Source: Euclidia mi (lineage: Eukaryota > Arthropoda > Insecta > Lepidoptera > Erebidae). Taken from it: DNA of 64,000 nt. How positions within the stretch are numbered: position 1 is the first letter of the stretch; the number at the start of each line of letters is the position of its first letter. The notes beneath the pieces are model-generated. The model saw nothing but the letters and a program-made list of their open reading frames with translations. It was not told where the DNA came from and did no database searches. Made by a program: the position numbers and the translations under genes. The stretch covers positions 6,011,840 through 6,075,839 of the forward strand of contig OX123185.2 in NCBI GenBank assembly GCA_944739405.2. The letters run 5' to 3'. This document shows positions 1-10,625 of this stretch, piece after piece.

Positions 1-845
1 TTGGTTTTCCATGACGAATCTTTTTTATGGTATATTTTAACTTTTTCTATTGGTATGGTAAGATTAAAAATTAAGATAAACAAATTTATGAATGCATCAT
101 ATGCGTTATTAACATCTGTATATTGATATACTTCAATAAAGCTTGTTTGTGAGATGTATTTTAGAAAAATGTCAATATAATAATTTATATTACGACGCAT
201 TTTGTACCAGTACTTTTCTCTATAACTTGTGCTACATGGAATTTTTATTACTTGACATGTGTGATCTGATATACCTAGGTCCCATATTTGAGCGTTGTAC
301 TTCTTGTGATTCGTGATAATATTATCAATGCATGTGGCCGAGTGTGACGTTATTCTAGTTGGTTGGCTTAATGTTAAATGCAAATTAAATGCTTTAAGTG
401 TGTTTTTGAATATAATACTTTTACTATTGCATGTTAGGGTATCAATATTAAAGTCACCCAAGATAAATATTTTTTTGTTTACAGCTCTCAATCTGATGGT
501 TAATTTGTATAATAATAGTTCTAATTTTTCAATAAACAAGCTTATATTACTATTAGGTGTTCTGTATAAACATACTATATACCAATTTGTCTCAGGAATT
601 ATAATACCACAACATTCAAAGTGGATTTCCACTGATAATTCAGATATCCAGTCAATCTTTTTAAATGTTATATTGTCTTTAACATAGATTGCCACACCAC
701 CACGAGATTTGTTTGTCCTGGAAAAGTATGTTGCCATTTTATAGTTTGACAATTGTAATATTTCAGCATGATTATCTTTTTGAAATGTTTCACATAAGCA
801 TAGAACATCTACATGTCTAGACAATATAAAAGTACAAAGCCACAA
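1..845 (-). CDS. LINE ORF2 fragment, apurinic-type endonuclease domain, cut by the window edge
   Basis: The minus strand is open for about 280 codons and reads as the endonuclease-exonuclease-phosphatase domain that nicks target DNA in non-LTR retrotransposons. Reading from 845 downward I see VDVLCLCETF with the catalytic Glu, then the SRGGVAIYV strand, the YRTPNS loop, ILGDFNIDT with Asp and Asn of the active site, TCIDNIITN, and GISDHTCQV, the terminal SDH catalytic motif. All key residues look present. There is no in-frame ATG before the first motif, and a stop lies just upstream, so the 5' end is truncated near 845. The linker continues through WKT to base 1, and any reverse transcriptase lies outside the window. 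The clade is probably Jockey/CR1 group; this is inferred from motif style only. Confidence 0.85.
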   Translation of the reverse strand, partial: MWLCTFILSRHVDVLCLCETFQKDNHAEILQLSNYKMATYFSRTNKSRGGVAIYVKDNITFKKIDWISELSVEIHFECCGIIIPETNWYIVCLYRTPNSNISLFIEKLELLLYKLTIRLRAVNKKIFILGDFNIDTLTCNSKSIIFKNTLKAFNLHLTLSQPTRITSHSATCIDNIITNHKKYNAQIWDLGISDHTCQVIKIPCSTSYREKYWYKMRRNINYYIDIFLKYISQTSFIEVYQYTDVNNAYDAFINLFILIFNLTIPIEKVKIYHKKDSSWKT

Positions 846-1707
846 TCATAAACACCTGCTTTTCTCTTGCGTCTTATCTCGTGAGTGTGTGGCAAATAAG
901 ATTCTAGCATAACAATGCATAAATTTAATTTAATTTGATAACAGAATAAAATATCACTGAAATGCTCATATTATTCGTCTGCGAGACAAAGAAACGTGCG
1001 ATCGAGGTCGTTGACATCAGCGAGAATGCGCAAACTTAATCTAATACACAAGTGCAAGGTAGAACTGTTTGCATAACTTGCAACTTCGCACAAACACCAA
1101 CCCTTTGGGTTATAAAAACGTACGTTTTATAAAATGTATTTTATTACGTGTTTTATTGCACAGAATTTTATTGGATTTCGGCATAAGCGATCGAGTTTTG
1201 GCTGAGGCGAAATTGGTCCGTTCGCTCTTGACTGCTGGAAGGAGGCTGGAAGGAACAAATATTCACAGGCCATTTCTTAATTCTTAAGTAATTTAGGAAA
1301 GTACACGAAACAAATAGTATCTGGTGAAAGAGACGAAAAACTCAACAAAACTAACCCTATACCAAATTGTTCTTTTCCCTGACAAGTAGTTGTTGTGACG
1401 GAAAAAGAGAAAGGCCGCAAAAGTGGAAAGTGGAAAAGTGGACTGCAAAAAGCTTATGATGAGGCAATAGGTAAAAATTCATCTATGTACTACCAATTAC
1501 ATTTTTTGCCCATTGTTAACCGTATTGGAAGCTATCTCCGCTAGTCAAGATCCGACTTGGTCCTGGTAGAGGTGTGTGAAGTTCGTCACTAATGTCATCT
1601 CGAGACTACTCGTTAAAACCACCACTTTGTTCTTGACGTCTTGTCCGCAAGCTTGGGATGCGTATAGCCATTACATGTGACAATACAGCACTACAACCAT
1701 TAGATGG
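846..1707. other. No recognisable gene
   Basis: AT-rich sequence between the LINE endonuclease fragment and a SINE-like repeat. Short ORFs (for example 1069-1287) have no recognisable domain. I see nothing else I can support. Confidence 0.5.
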
Positions 1708-1860
1708 CTCTCATCATCGTCCTAGCGTTATACCAGCTGCATCGTAGGTGTGGTTGAATGTTAACCCGCAATGAATTTTAGCTTTTCCACAGAGCGACTG
1801 CAGTCTGACCTCCGCAACCCAAAGGCTAAGCTACATTCCATGGTTGAGACTAGTGCCAGT
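1708..1860 (-). repeat. SINE-2 3' part (minus strand)
   Basis: Begins with CTCATCATCGTCCTAGCGTT and continues through a stretch containing CTTTTCCACAGAGCGACTGC. The same order occurs, in the opposite orientation, in the full-length SINE-2 at 51329-51688, which ends in CTAGAATGATGATGAG. It is therefore a 5'-truncated minus-strand copy of that family. The ATG/TGA-repeat tail resembles RTE-clade LINE tails, which suggests RTE machinery mobilised it (inference). Confidence 0.55.
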
Positions 1861-1884
1861 TTAATCGGACTATATCGTCCTCAT

Positions 1885-2236
1885 AGAGAAGGCTATGCCC
1901 GAGGACGATTCTCTGAAGGATCGAATTCGTAATGAAGTGACCTGACTGAGAACCAAGGTAATCGACATAGCTCAGAGAATTAGCACGTTGAAGTGGCAAT
2001 GGGCTGGTCACATCTGTCGCAGAACCGAAAACCGTTGGAGTAGTCGTGTTCTAGAGTGGAGACCGCGCCTTGGCAAACGTAGTGTAGGACGCCCTCCGGC
2101 TAGGTGGAGTGACGATATACGCAAAGTGGCTGGCAGCGGCTGGACATGAAGAGCCGAAAATCGGACTCAGTGGCGTGCCATTGGAGAGGCCTAATATCCA
2201 GTAGTGTACTACGGCAGGCTGATGATGATGATGATC
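1885..2236 (+). pseudogene. RTE-clade LINE, decayed C-terminal end with TGA-repeat tail
   Basis: One plus-strand frame reads KAMPEDDSLKDRIRNE, then RISTLKWQWAGHICRRTENR, RPRLGKRSVGRPPARWSDDI and QWRAIGEA. This is the conserved C-terminal tail that follows the reverse transcriptase in lepidopteran RTE-type retrotransposons. The copy has in-frame stops, one after EVT and one after SGWT where a CGA-like codon reads TGA, plus the terminal stop. It ends in CTGATGATGATGATG, the short-repeat 3' terminus typical of RTE elements, which have no poly(A). Catalytic domains are absent, so this is a 5'-truncated dead copy. Confidence 0.75.
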
Positions 2237-3146
2237 GTCCTCATATTATATCGCCAGTCATATTATTTAACCCCAAGATATACACACTTTCAACGCCTAC
2301 ACACATAATACATATTTGCCGTCAAATAACATTGCTTATATTGTAAACTTTGTTTCAAATCTCAAGAGGCCATAGGGTACAGCCAATGTGTACAATCCTT
2401 GGAAGTAATATTTGTTGTACCTGATTACTTTTTATAAGCTTTATTATTTCAGTGAACAAAGAAATAGATTTTCAAAACTATTCCAAATAAATCAATTTAA
2501 AGAAAAATAAGTGTTGGGCTACATCAGTACCTATATTTCTTTAGAGAACTTGGTGTATTGTGAGACTATTTTTTTGATAATATTGTGATATCTATAGGAT
2601 ATTGTTTAGCTTATGATATAATAAATCGTCTTGAAATGAAATAAAATGAAAAGTATTTATTACAGTCACAACCAAACATAAGTGATTATATGTGTACACC
2701 TAGTTAAACTTCATTAAATTTACTAGTTACGAGTAAAGTTGCACAACCAGATAGATGCACAAAAATCGAGAAAATACTTGAACAGTTTGCCGTATGAGTT
2801 TATTGAAGTATTCAGTAAAGATACAATGCAATATAAGGTCCGAGAATATATCGGATATTCCAGGAACTAATATTGTCGAAAACATAAATTTTACAAATTA
2901 ATGATGTCAATGTAAGTTTAGATGTTTGTTTATCAATCAGGAAGGAATTTCTTGACGGATTTGAATGTATTTCGAATATGACTCTCATGAACTTCCCTTT
3001 AAACCAGTGAAACCTTTCTCAGCCATTACCTATTAGTAATAATAGTGAAAACTGAATAAATAGCAGTTCCATAGTTTTTGACTTTTTCACGTTCATACAG
3101 TTAAACAGGGAGCGCAGGGACTTCATTTTATAATATGTATAATAAT
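2237..3146. other. No recognisable gene
   Basis: AT-rich unique-looking sequence with no long ORF, repeat or motif that I can name. Confidence 0.5.
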
Positions 3147-3431
3147 GATACATGACTGCCTGGTTGGTCTCGCGGCATAAATGGGCGCGTGGTATTGGGA
3201 GGTCTCGGGTTCGATTCCCGGGTCGGGCAAAGTGTTATTGGGTTTTTCCGTAAGGAAATTGTCAGTAGCAGCACGGAGTCTGGTAATGTGTCCGGTACGG
3301 CAATAGGCTGGCCCCCTATTACGTGGGACCTAAAATTCATGGTGAAATGTGGGTGTTATATTACATCTCTGCCTACCCCTTCGGGGACACAGCCATGAGT
3401 CTGTAAATGAGTATATAAATAAATAAATAAT
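3147..3431 (+). mobile_element. tRNA-derived SINE (SINE-1), near full length
   Basis: The head has a pol III A-box-like TGGTTGGTCTCGCGGC and a B box GGTTCGATTCC, with the body GGCAATAGGCTGGCCCCCTA. The tail CTGCCTACCCCTTCGGGGAC leads into GAGTCTGTAAATGAG and an (AAAT)n run. The same family recurs in whole or part at 10221, 16886, 31222, 33981, 54690 and 55362. The tail matches the 3' end of the LINE at 6443-6705, the likely autonomous partner. SINEs are noncoding pol III transcripts copied by LINE proteins. Confidence 0.8.
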
Positions 3432-5063
3432 TATAAATAGTTTATTAACATATCTCCCAACGTAAGTGGTAAACTACACAGAAAAGCTGCGAGCGAGAAG
3501 CTACTGTGATATCCATTCAAAACAGACCTTGCGATATCTGTTGCGCTTTTACGTTGCAATTCTGATGGCCTCGTGAAAATTGTTGGAGACCAAATGTCAA
3601 CGATATTGCATTCATTTCCTGATTGAAGATTAGTCAGCAACAGTATCGCATTGCTTTTTTAAAGGTAAATTGATTGAAATAGACGGTGAAAGTTTATATG
3701 AAATTTGGCACACATATGTTATCTGGTTTTACAAATAGTATTTTTCATACACATATCACGGGGACGAATCTTCATGCAAAATCTTTTGATATAATAAAAG
3801 ATGGGAGTGTTGTCAGACTTTGTGGCTCCATACAATAGTAAATTTGTTGGGACTAAATGTTTATTAATGAGTTCGTCTGTGTGAATAGGTTCTGTTCTGA
3901 GTACATCTTGTTATTTTGTTGTTGAAACCTTTTGTGTATTGTTGGTTTTAGTGCAGCTTCAATTGTTTACGACAGTTTCCTATTATGAGATGTTATATGT
4001 AGCATTTTAAGTAGAATGATGAATATTTCTACAAGTTTTGTATTGTGACGCCTTCGTTCAAACATGTTTTATGAAAGAGAGTTTTAATAGTAAATTACAA
4101 ATATGATTATTTTGCAGACAAGCTTGGTACAAATCATAAATAGCGTAAAAGTAGTAACTAAGTGAAACTAATTGTAATTGTCTTTAGAAGTAAAATATAA
4201 CGTGATAATATCCGTAAACTGTAGTTTAATTTTAATGTTTAGGTAACATTCGCGTACACCCAAGAAGATATAAATAGGGTACTTAAAACATTCAATCACC
4301 GAACACAAAGAAACTAGACTCGAAGCAAGGATTTAAGGATCACAAAAAACGTTCACACAACATTGAATTTGGAGAGCCACACAGATCTTTCATGAAATAA
4401 AAAAAATGTTTCTTATTATTTCACCCTTGGGAAAAATATAGCAAAATTTGATTGAAAAATTTACTGATTTTGATGTTACTGCTACGAAAATGCTGACATC
4501 GGCTCGTTCTATATAAAAAAGAAACGATTACACAATATAAACAGTCCAAAATAGTAGAAACAGATTAAACACGGTTATTCTATACGGAAGCCATAGTGCG
4601 GGCGGTGTGAACCGATAGGATTATTAGATTACGACACCTCTGTCCTCGCCAGCCGACGCTTACGTTCACAGGAACACGCGGGATTACTGTTAGTACCATC
4701 ACTATTATTATATCCTGGGACTACTCACACACGGTTATGTGATACCGAACTAAGCTTAGCTTGTGCTGTAGCAAAAGATTACTGATAAAATATACTTATA
4801 TATTCTTAAATATATATCTACTGTAAACTGATATTAGGTATATCGTATCTCGTTATTTTGAGGATTTAACTCTTATTTACTTACCGAGTGCTTATGTTTT
4901 AAACTCTGTAGTGCTGCAAAAAAGTACATCTAAGTTATTTCAAAAATGAGATTGTACAATTAACCAGTCGATATGAAATAATGATAGATGAATCACACTC
5001 ACACACAGAACTAATAATCGTGTTCAGCATACAAAGATTTATTTATCCTGGTTGAGAATCGAA
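3432..5063. other. No recognisable gene; AT-rich
   Basis: No ORF with a recognisable domain. A moderately GC-rich patch around 4590-4790, with GGACTACTCACACACGG, looks like old dispersed-repeat sequence, but I cannot classify it. Confidence 0.45.
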
Positions 5064-5118
5064 AAAAGGTGTAGTGACAAGCATCGAGAAGTGCATGTTA
5101 AAATGGTTTGGGCACATG
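5064..5118 (+). pseudogene. LINE C-terminal tail, left piece of an interrupted copy
   Basis: Reads VVTSIEKCMLKWFGHM in the plus strand and stops being homologous at the ATG at 5116-5118. The sentence continues in frame at 6446 with ERMDDERLTKK. The minus-strand LINE at 5119-6442 lies between the two pieces. The family is a lepidopteran LINE whose C-terminus carries a LKWFGH...RMDD motif after the reverse transcriptase. Confidence 0.7.
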
Positions 5119-6442
5119 ATAAAGATAAAAGATAAAGATAAAGATATTTATTCGGCAGAACATGGTCCATTGAGGTGTTACATCATTATATGTAGTCCGA
5201 CATATTCACCCTTAACGGGCATGCGAATGTTGATACTTAAAAAGTAAACTATACTATCATAAAATTACACAACAAATATTGTTCCTTACAGTTTAAAAAT
5301 TCTGTTACATTATAAAAACACTTTTCGATCAACCAACGTTTTAGTCTGTATTTGAATTGCCGTAAGGGTAGTTCTCTTAAATCACGAGGGATACGGTTGT
5401 AAAGTTTTATTGACATATTATAGCTATTTTTATATATAAGAGTGCTTTTACAGAATTCATGTTTAAGTTTAGTAGCATCCCTTTTTACAAATCTACTATC
5501 CTCACTTACTTTGGTGAAAAAACGTATATCATTCTTAACGAACATAGCAATTTCCATAATATTCAAGAATACCAATGTCAAAACCTTTAACTTCTTGAAT
5601 ATAGGTCTGCAGCTTGTTAGTGCAGATACACCAGTAATTGCTCTTAAACATTTTTTTTGTAGTATAAAGGCACCACTTATATGTGTAAGTTACCCCATAG
5701 AAGTATGCCATACCTTAGAACTGATCCTACATAACCATGGTAAGCGTTGAGTGCAGCATCTTGGTTAGCTGTGTTTCTTAGTTGTTTTAAGGCAAAGACA
5801 AATCTATTTAGCTTATTGCATATACTATCAATATGTGTCCCTCAGTTACAATAATTATCTAATTCTATTCCTAGGAACTTTATATTATTAACTCTAGTAA
5901 TTTCTTCGTTTTGGTATTTTATATTTATGTTTTTTGGGTTCTGTTTATAATTTGAAAATTGTATGCATTTGGTTTTGGAAATGTTAATTTTTAGAGAGTT
6001 AGCTTCTAACCAGTTAATAATATTATTTATAGTTGCATTAACCTCTTCATTGTGCATATTATTGTCAGTTTCGGGTATTAAGACTGATATATCATCTGCA
6101 AATAGTACGCATTTATGGTTTGTAATTTTTGGTAAGTCATTCACATATACGAGAAACAGGAGGGGCCCTAGAATACTTCCTTGTGGCACCCCTGATGTAT
6201 TAGTTTGAAATGGGGATCTATGTGTTACGACGACTAGTTTTTCATTTATGTGTGAAATTTCTACACATTGTTCTCTATTGCTTAGATAACTGTGTAACCA
6301 ATCTTGAGCTGGACCACGAATGCCGTAACGTTCACATTTGTCAATAAGCATTTTGTGATTTACCACATCAAACGCTTTGCTCATATCTAAGAAGATGCCA
6401 GTTACAAGCCGTTTTTTATCTATATTATCTGTTATTGACTTA
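5119..6442 (-). mobile_element. Jockey/CR1-group LINE, 5'-truncated, reverse transcriptase and C-terminus
   Basis: The minus strand encodes the second half of a LINE reverse transcriptase. ITDNIDKKRLVTGIFLDMSK opens the palm, followed by GVPQGSILGPLLFLVYVNDL and the catalytic box FADDIS. The thumb and C-terminal domain follow (HGYVGSVLRYGILLWG; LYNRIPRDLRELPLRQFKYR). Inactivating changes are visible: a TGA where the family has Trp, after NYCN near 5842, and a 2-base frameshift near 5665. The 3' terminus at 5119 is a (TTTATC)n run on the minus strand. The 5' end is truncated inside the palm. ATG at 5116-5118 and 6443-6445 is a possible minimal target duplication. Confidence 0.85.
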
Positions 6443-6705
6443 ATGGAGAGGATGGATGACGAAAGACTGACAAAGAAAATATAAAGGTAAAGCAAGTGTG
6501 AATGGGAAGGACGAGGAAAGACCCAGACGGACGTTCTCTGACCTGTTGGAGATATCCTAAAAAAGGACAGGTCAGAAGTAGCCTAAACAGAAGAACATGC
6601 ATGAGAAACTTGATAGGAGTAAATGAAGCAAGAGAGGTATGCCAGAATCGTTGCAACTGGCGTTCCGTAGTCTCTGCCTACACCTTCGGAATACAGGCGT
6701 AAGTC
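6443..6705 (+). pseudogene. LINE C-terminal tail, right piece, with SINE-1-like 3' end
   Basis: Continues the frame broken at 5118: ERMDDERLTKK, then with frameshifts RPRRTFSDLLEIS and KGQVRSSLNRRTCMRNLIGV, ending SVVSAYTFGIQA and a stop at about 6701. No catalytic domain remains. The last codons and 3' flank (CTGCCTACACCTTCGGAATA, then GCGTAAGTCTATATATG and (TATG)n) match the tail of SINE-1. This LINE family is therefore the probable source of SINE-1's 3' end. Confidence 0.7.
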
Positions 6706-7114
6706 TATATATGTATGTATGTATAGGATTCGAATACACAACTTTCAGCTTTGTCAGGATCAATAACTATCAGACCAATAGATAATAGATATTATTAGAT
6801 AGAATATTATTTTAATAGGTTACTAGCTATATAAAAATTACGAATTTGAATAAAAAACAGCATTATTTTAGGCTTTTTTTTGGAAATCTCCAATTGGTTA
6901 CTTAACCACTATCTCTTACTTTTACTTCGTATAATATGATATCAAAGCAGAACAGTAATATAGGCAATGTTGTGTAGAGACACGACCAACTCTTGTATTA
7001 TCCATATCTACGACACAATAGCAAAGCTGATGCCACTTAACTCTTTTGCTATGGACATTGCGCCCCTTGATATGCATCGCGTATTGCAGGCGACTTTACA
7101 AATACCAGCGAAGA

Positions 7115-7240
7115 CAAAAAACAGCCAGATGTCAATCAACTATTTGTGCATCACATAAAGCGCTCTCTGTGGAACTATGGATCGAACTTACAATACTCGA
7201 CGCACTTTGAACGGCGAGGTGGCTGTTTAAACTACTACGT
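7115..7240 (+). repeat. 126-bp minisatellite, single monomer in unit A
   Basis: One monomer only. It has CAACTATTTGTGCATCACAT, then GGAACTATGGATCGAACTTA, CGACGCACTTTGAACGGCGA and GTTTAAACTACTACGTGAAC. It is flanked by the same leader (ATGCATCGCGTATTGCAGGC) and follower (CTTGCTGTCAAAGTTCG) as the expanded arrays in B and C. This is the unamplified configuration. Confidence 0.85.
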
Positions 7241-9460
7241 GAACATTCTTGCTGTCAAAGTTCGACGATGATCTTCTCTTTAGCATCCTCGGAAAATAGA
7301 TTTTAATAAATCATTATTCTATATCTCAATAGTTAGTAATTTAATAAAATATCAAAATATATGTGAATTATAAACATGTATAAGCGTGTAATTATTGTGT
7401 ATATTTTTTGTTGAAATTAGATTTAAATATTTGATGTTTTCTTTATTATCGACGTCTACAAATCTATCATAAGTTTTGAGCTATAGCTGATTTAAGTAGA
7501 ACTTTGTAATCTATAATAATATATGTTGAAAACCTCGAAATCTTGATTGATTGAAAACTGCAAATTACTTTTCTTTGTGTTTCTTCGCGATTTTTATTGC
7601 AATAATTGAGATTCGCAAATAGAGTGCGAGTTTTTTTACATAGCAGAATTTTACTACAGAAATCAATCAAATAACGTAAAGATTAAAATAAGCCATGATT
7701 TTTGTCACCCTAATCTGTAAATATGATAACTTACAATTCAATTTGATCTTTGAAACGTCGATCAGTACCTCTCTTTCTATTATAAAAAGATAAGTCATTC
7801 AATAAAGCGTTACAAAATTTGACAAACAGTTCGGCAATGTATATTACCACACACATGTCACGTCATCATTGCAGATCATAAACTAACATTTATCCTGGAC
7901 TACGGTTTATAGAACATTCTGGCAAAAGTCCAACATTTTATATGAAGCCTTGAAATGATTACTCTTATAAAAAAAGTGCTAAGACCCGTCATATTCCATA
8001 TATTCATGTATTATTGCTGATGAAAGAAGAAATAATAGAAATCCTTGTAGCTAGTAGAAAATTGCAATAAAATAGAATGTTTATTATTCTGTTATTTGTG
8101 TTCTAATATTATGGTATGATCCAATTTGGAGATATTTTATATTAGAACCAAATATTAAGAGGATGGCGTACGTGTTATATTTGCTAAGAATTTTTGAACA
8201 TTCTAGATTAATTCAAAAATAATAATATGTGTTACGCGTCGTCATGATGCAAACTACTTAAAAATACAGCGATATCAAAGTAACATATCTTTATATGTTA
8301 TTTAAGTTATTCTTATTTCCATTTCTTTTGAATCCTCCTTACCTTACAAATAGGCTTGTATAGTATGGGTATGTGCAAATATTGAAACAGGACACTTAAT
8401 AGGTTTCAATTTCAACCAAACAAACATCAATACTTTTTGTGACGTAAGGGGAATGGATACACCGCACTTGACATGATTGCTATTTTATATTGTATGACGC
8501 GATAAGTATAATGTTAAGGTTGTACTACTAACCCCTGAAATACAGGTTAGTCTATAAAATCTAAAAACAAAAGTAACTTATCTTTTCGTACTCGGACAGA
8601 TTCAGTTTGGTCTAAAGAAACACACCCACAATTAAACGTCTTAATTTTAACAAACAACGTTTAGATCTGCCTTAGGAAAGCAATACTGTAATAAGATTAT
8701 ATAATTCCTTTACAAACCAAATCGCCTTAACTTCTCCTAGCCAACATTTAACCTAATAGTATTTAAGATTAGTACTCCGCAGTGATAACGTCTATTGTGT
8801 TTCGTATTTATTCCGTTCTCATTTTTCAAGGAGGATCAAAAGTCTTTGGGCTTTTGTCTGAGTCGCCACGAGGGTTCATTGTAGTAGTGGCCTACTTATG
8901 GTGTCTGACCGCCGCCGGACCGAATGCCCGTGACATTTAATGCACTCAGCCTGACATCCCCTTAAGTGCTGCCTAAGATTAATCTGCAGAATGTCCTGGG
9001 TAATTGATTTAGCACGTTCCGATGGCTTGAAGCTGTCAAATACAAAACGGTGGTATTGAATTGAAATTCTGTTACATTTGAAGCATAAAAAAAATTGTAT
9101 TTGTATGAGTTAAGTGTGTGATAAGTCTCGTTACATAACACTTATACGAATTCGACTTGTCCTAATCGCGTAATAATTTCTCCTGCTCTCACGTTTTGGC
9201 ATAAGTAACCCAAGCCATAGCAGTAGATATGCGTAAAAATTGCGAAAGTTTAAAGATATAACTTAACTTTAAATTTTAAACTGAAATACCACAATTCTCT
9301 TTTATTATATTAGCCTTTGTCCCATTTCGTTGCATACTTATATAATACCATCAGATCGCGAGATCCCTTCAAATATTAAACGTCAAAAATGTAGCGTAAT
9401 TGTCAGTTTAGAAAAAATGCTACTAAGAACAAAATCCACCGCCACAATCACCAAACAAAC

Positions 9461-9701
9461 CCCCAAATAAAAGTTAACGCTGATGTTTGGAGCGGGCCGA
9501 GAAAAAAACTGCTATGACACTTAAAACATCCGAACTGAGGCGAAGAAAATTAAATGGCGCCCCAGTAATAATAAAAATGAGAGTTTGTTACACAATGAAA
9601 GTGTCTGCTTTCCTCTATTCGGCGGCTTTGTAATCAAGAAACTGTTTGACGCAAAAGATTGGACGAAGCTATCATATGCTTCGGCACTCACACTAACGCG
9701 G
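9461..9701. other. Block unusually similar between units A and C, upstream of the small ORF
   Basis: By eye this differs from 53501-53742 at only about 4 positions in 235 bases, far fewer than other parts of the units. It is less AT-rich than its surroundings (contains GGAGCGGGCCGAG and TCGGCGGCTTTGTAATC). Unit B lacks it: B jumps from TGACCGC to CACTCACACTAACG at about 32650. It ends just before the small ORF, so it could be promoter or 5' leader, or simply a recent conversion tract. No TATA box or ORF stands out. Confidence 0.5.
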
Positions 9702-9750
9702 TTTTTATGTTTGACTTTGTAACGTGTGTTGGTTTTGTGGTGTGCTAAAT

Positions 9751-10139
9751 ATGTATGTGTTGGTGAGCTGTGTTGTTGTATATTTCTGTATGTGTGTGTT
9801 CGGTGTTGTTTTTTCCCGCGGTGAATGTAGAGTGTATCTGCGAGTTGACCCTCTGCCGTACATGTACATTAGTAACGGTCATGTACGCTGGGGATGATGT
9901 TTGCAATATGTGCCCGGATGAGAAAACTTTCCGGAATTGGCTAATTGCCTTACGGCTCTTAACGGCATATCTCTCGGAAAACTATGACTACATTCGTCGA
10001 AATGGAAGTGATAGCCACTTTGCTAACTGTACTTATTAGTTATGTATTACACAACTTGGCTAACTCAGAAGAATTCTTTATTTTTACTGCCTTTGCTGCA
10101 CATTACATTTGTCTCATAGCTTATTCTATTTATGACTAG
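9751..10139 (+). pseudogene. Cysteine-containing small ORF, unit A copy, frameshifted
   Basis: Homologue of the ORFs at 32722-33108 (B) and 53812-54177 (C); the family is unknown to me. The core VECICELTLCRTC, DDVCNMCPDEKTFRNWLIAL and YIRRNGSDSHFAN is intact. The ATG at 9751 is out of frame with the core. A 4-base insertion (CTTA) after AACTGTA near 10033 brings an early stop. Beyond it the old frame still reads YVLHNLANSEEFFIF to AYSIYD and a stop at 10137-10139. That stop is supplied by the terminal CTAG of the Helitron inserted at 10136. Confidence 0.55.
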
Positions 10140-10220
10140 CTGCTGCCCGCGACGTTGTCTGCGTGAACGCTATACAGCACCTTATTATTAAATAAATACC
10201 TACGATTATACCTTTTAAAA

Positions 10221-10501
10221 CATACGCGGCGGCGATAGCCCAGTGGTGTATGTAACGAACTGCCGAGACGATGGTCTTGGATTCGATCCCCAGCTACCCC
10301 GGGCACACACCTATGACTTTTCGAAATTATGTGTGTATTACAAAATATTAATTAATTATCGCTCGCTTAACAATGTGCCCGGTAGATGGCAATAGTCTCG
10401 CCCCCTATTACATTGGGACCGAAACATATCTGGCGAACTGTGGGTGTGTAATACACCTCTGCCTACCCTTCGGGGATAAAAGGCGTGAAGATATCAGAAG
10501 A
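10221..10501 (+). mobile_element. tRNA-derived SINE (SINE-1 tail) nested in the Helitron
   Basis: Flanked by the exact 14-bp duplication TATACCTTTTAAAA at 10207-10220 and 10502-10515. The head GGCGATAGCCCAGTGG has a B-box-like GGATTCGATCC. The body has GGCAATAGTCTCGCCCCCTA and the tail CTGCCTACCCTTCGGGG. The head resembles SINE-2 and the tail is that of SINE-1, so the family looks chimeric. Confidence 0.85.
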
Positions 10502-10625
10502 TATACCTTTTAAAATAACATTCATTTACCCGTTTCTTCTTTATATTTCAAACCTGCAGAAAGAGTAGTAACAGAGGGAGACTGTCTTTTGTAAAATTGA
10601 CCTTCAAAATGTGCTGATTTTCAGC

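Noticed and set aside
313..687. Plus-strand 124-codon ORF
   Set aside because: Shadow of the minus-strand LINE endonuclease, whose motifs are unmistakable in the other strand.
1069..1287. 72-codon plus-strand ORF
   Set aside because: Short, no recognisable domain, no supporting signals.
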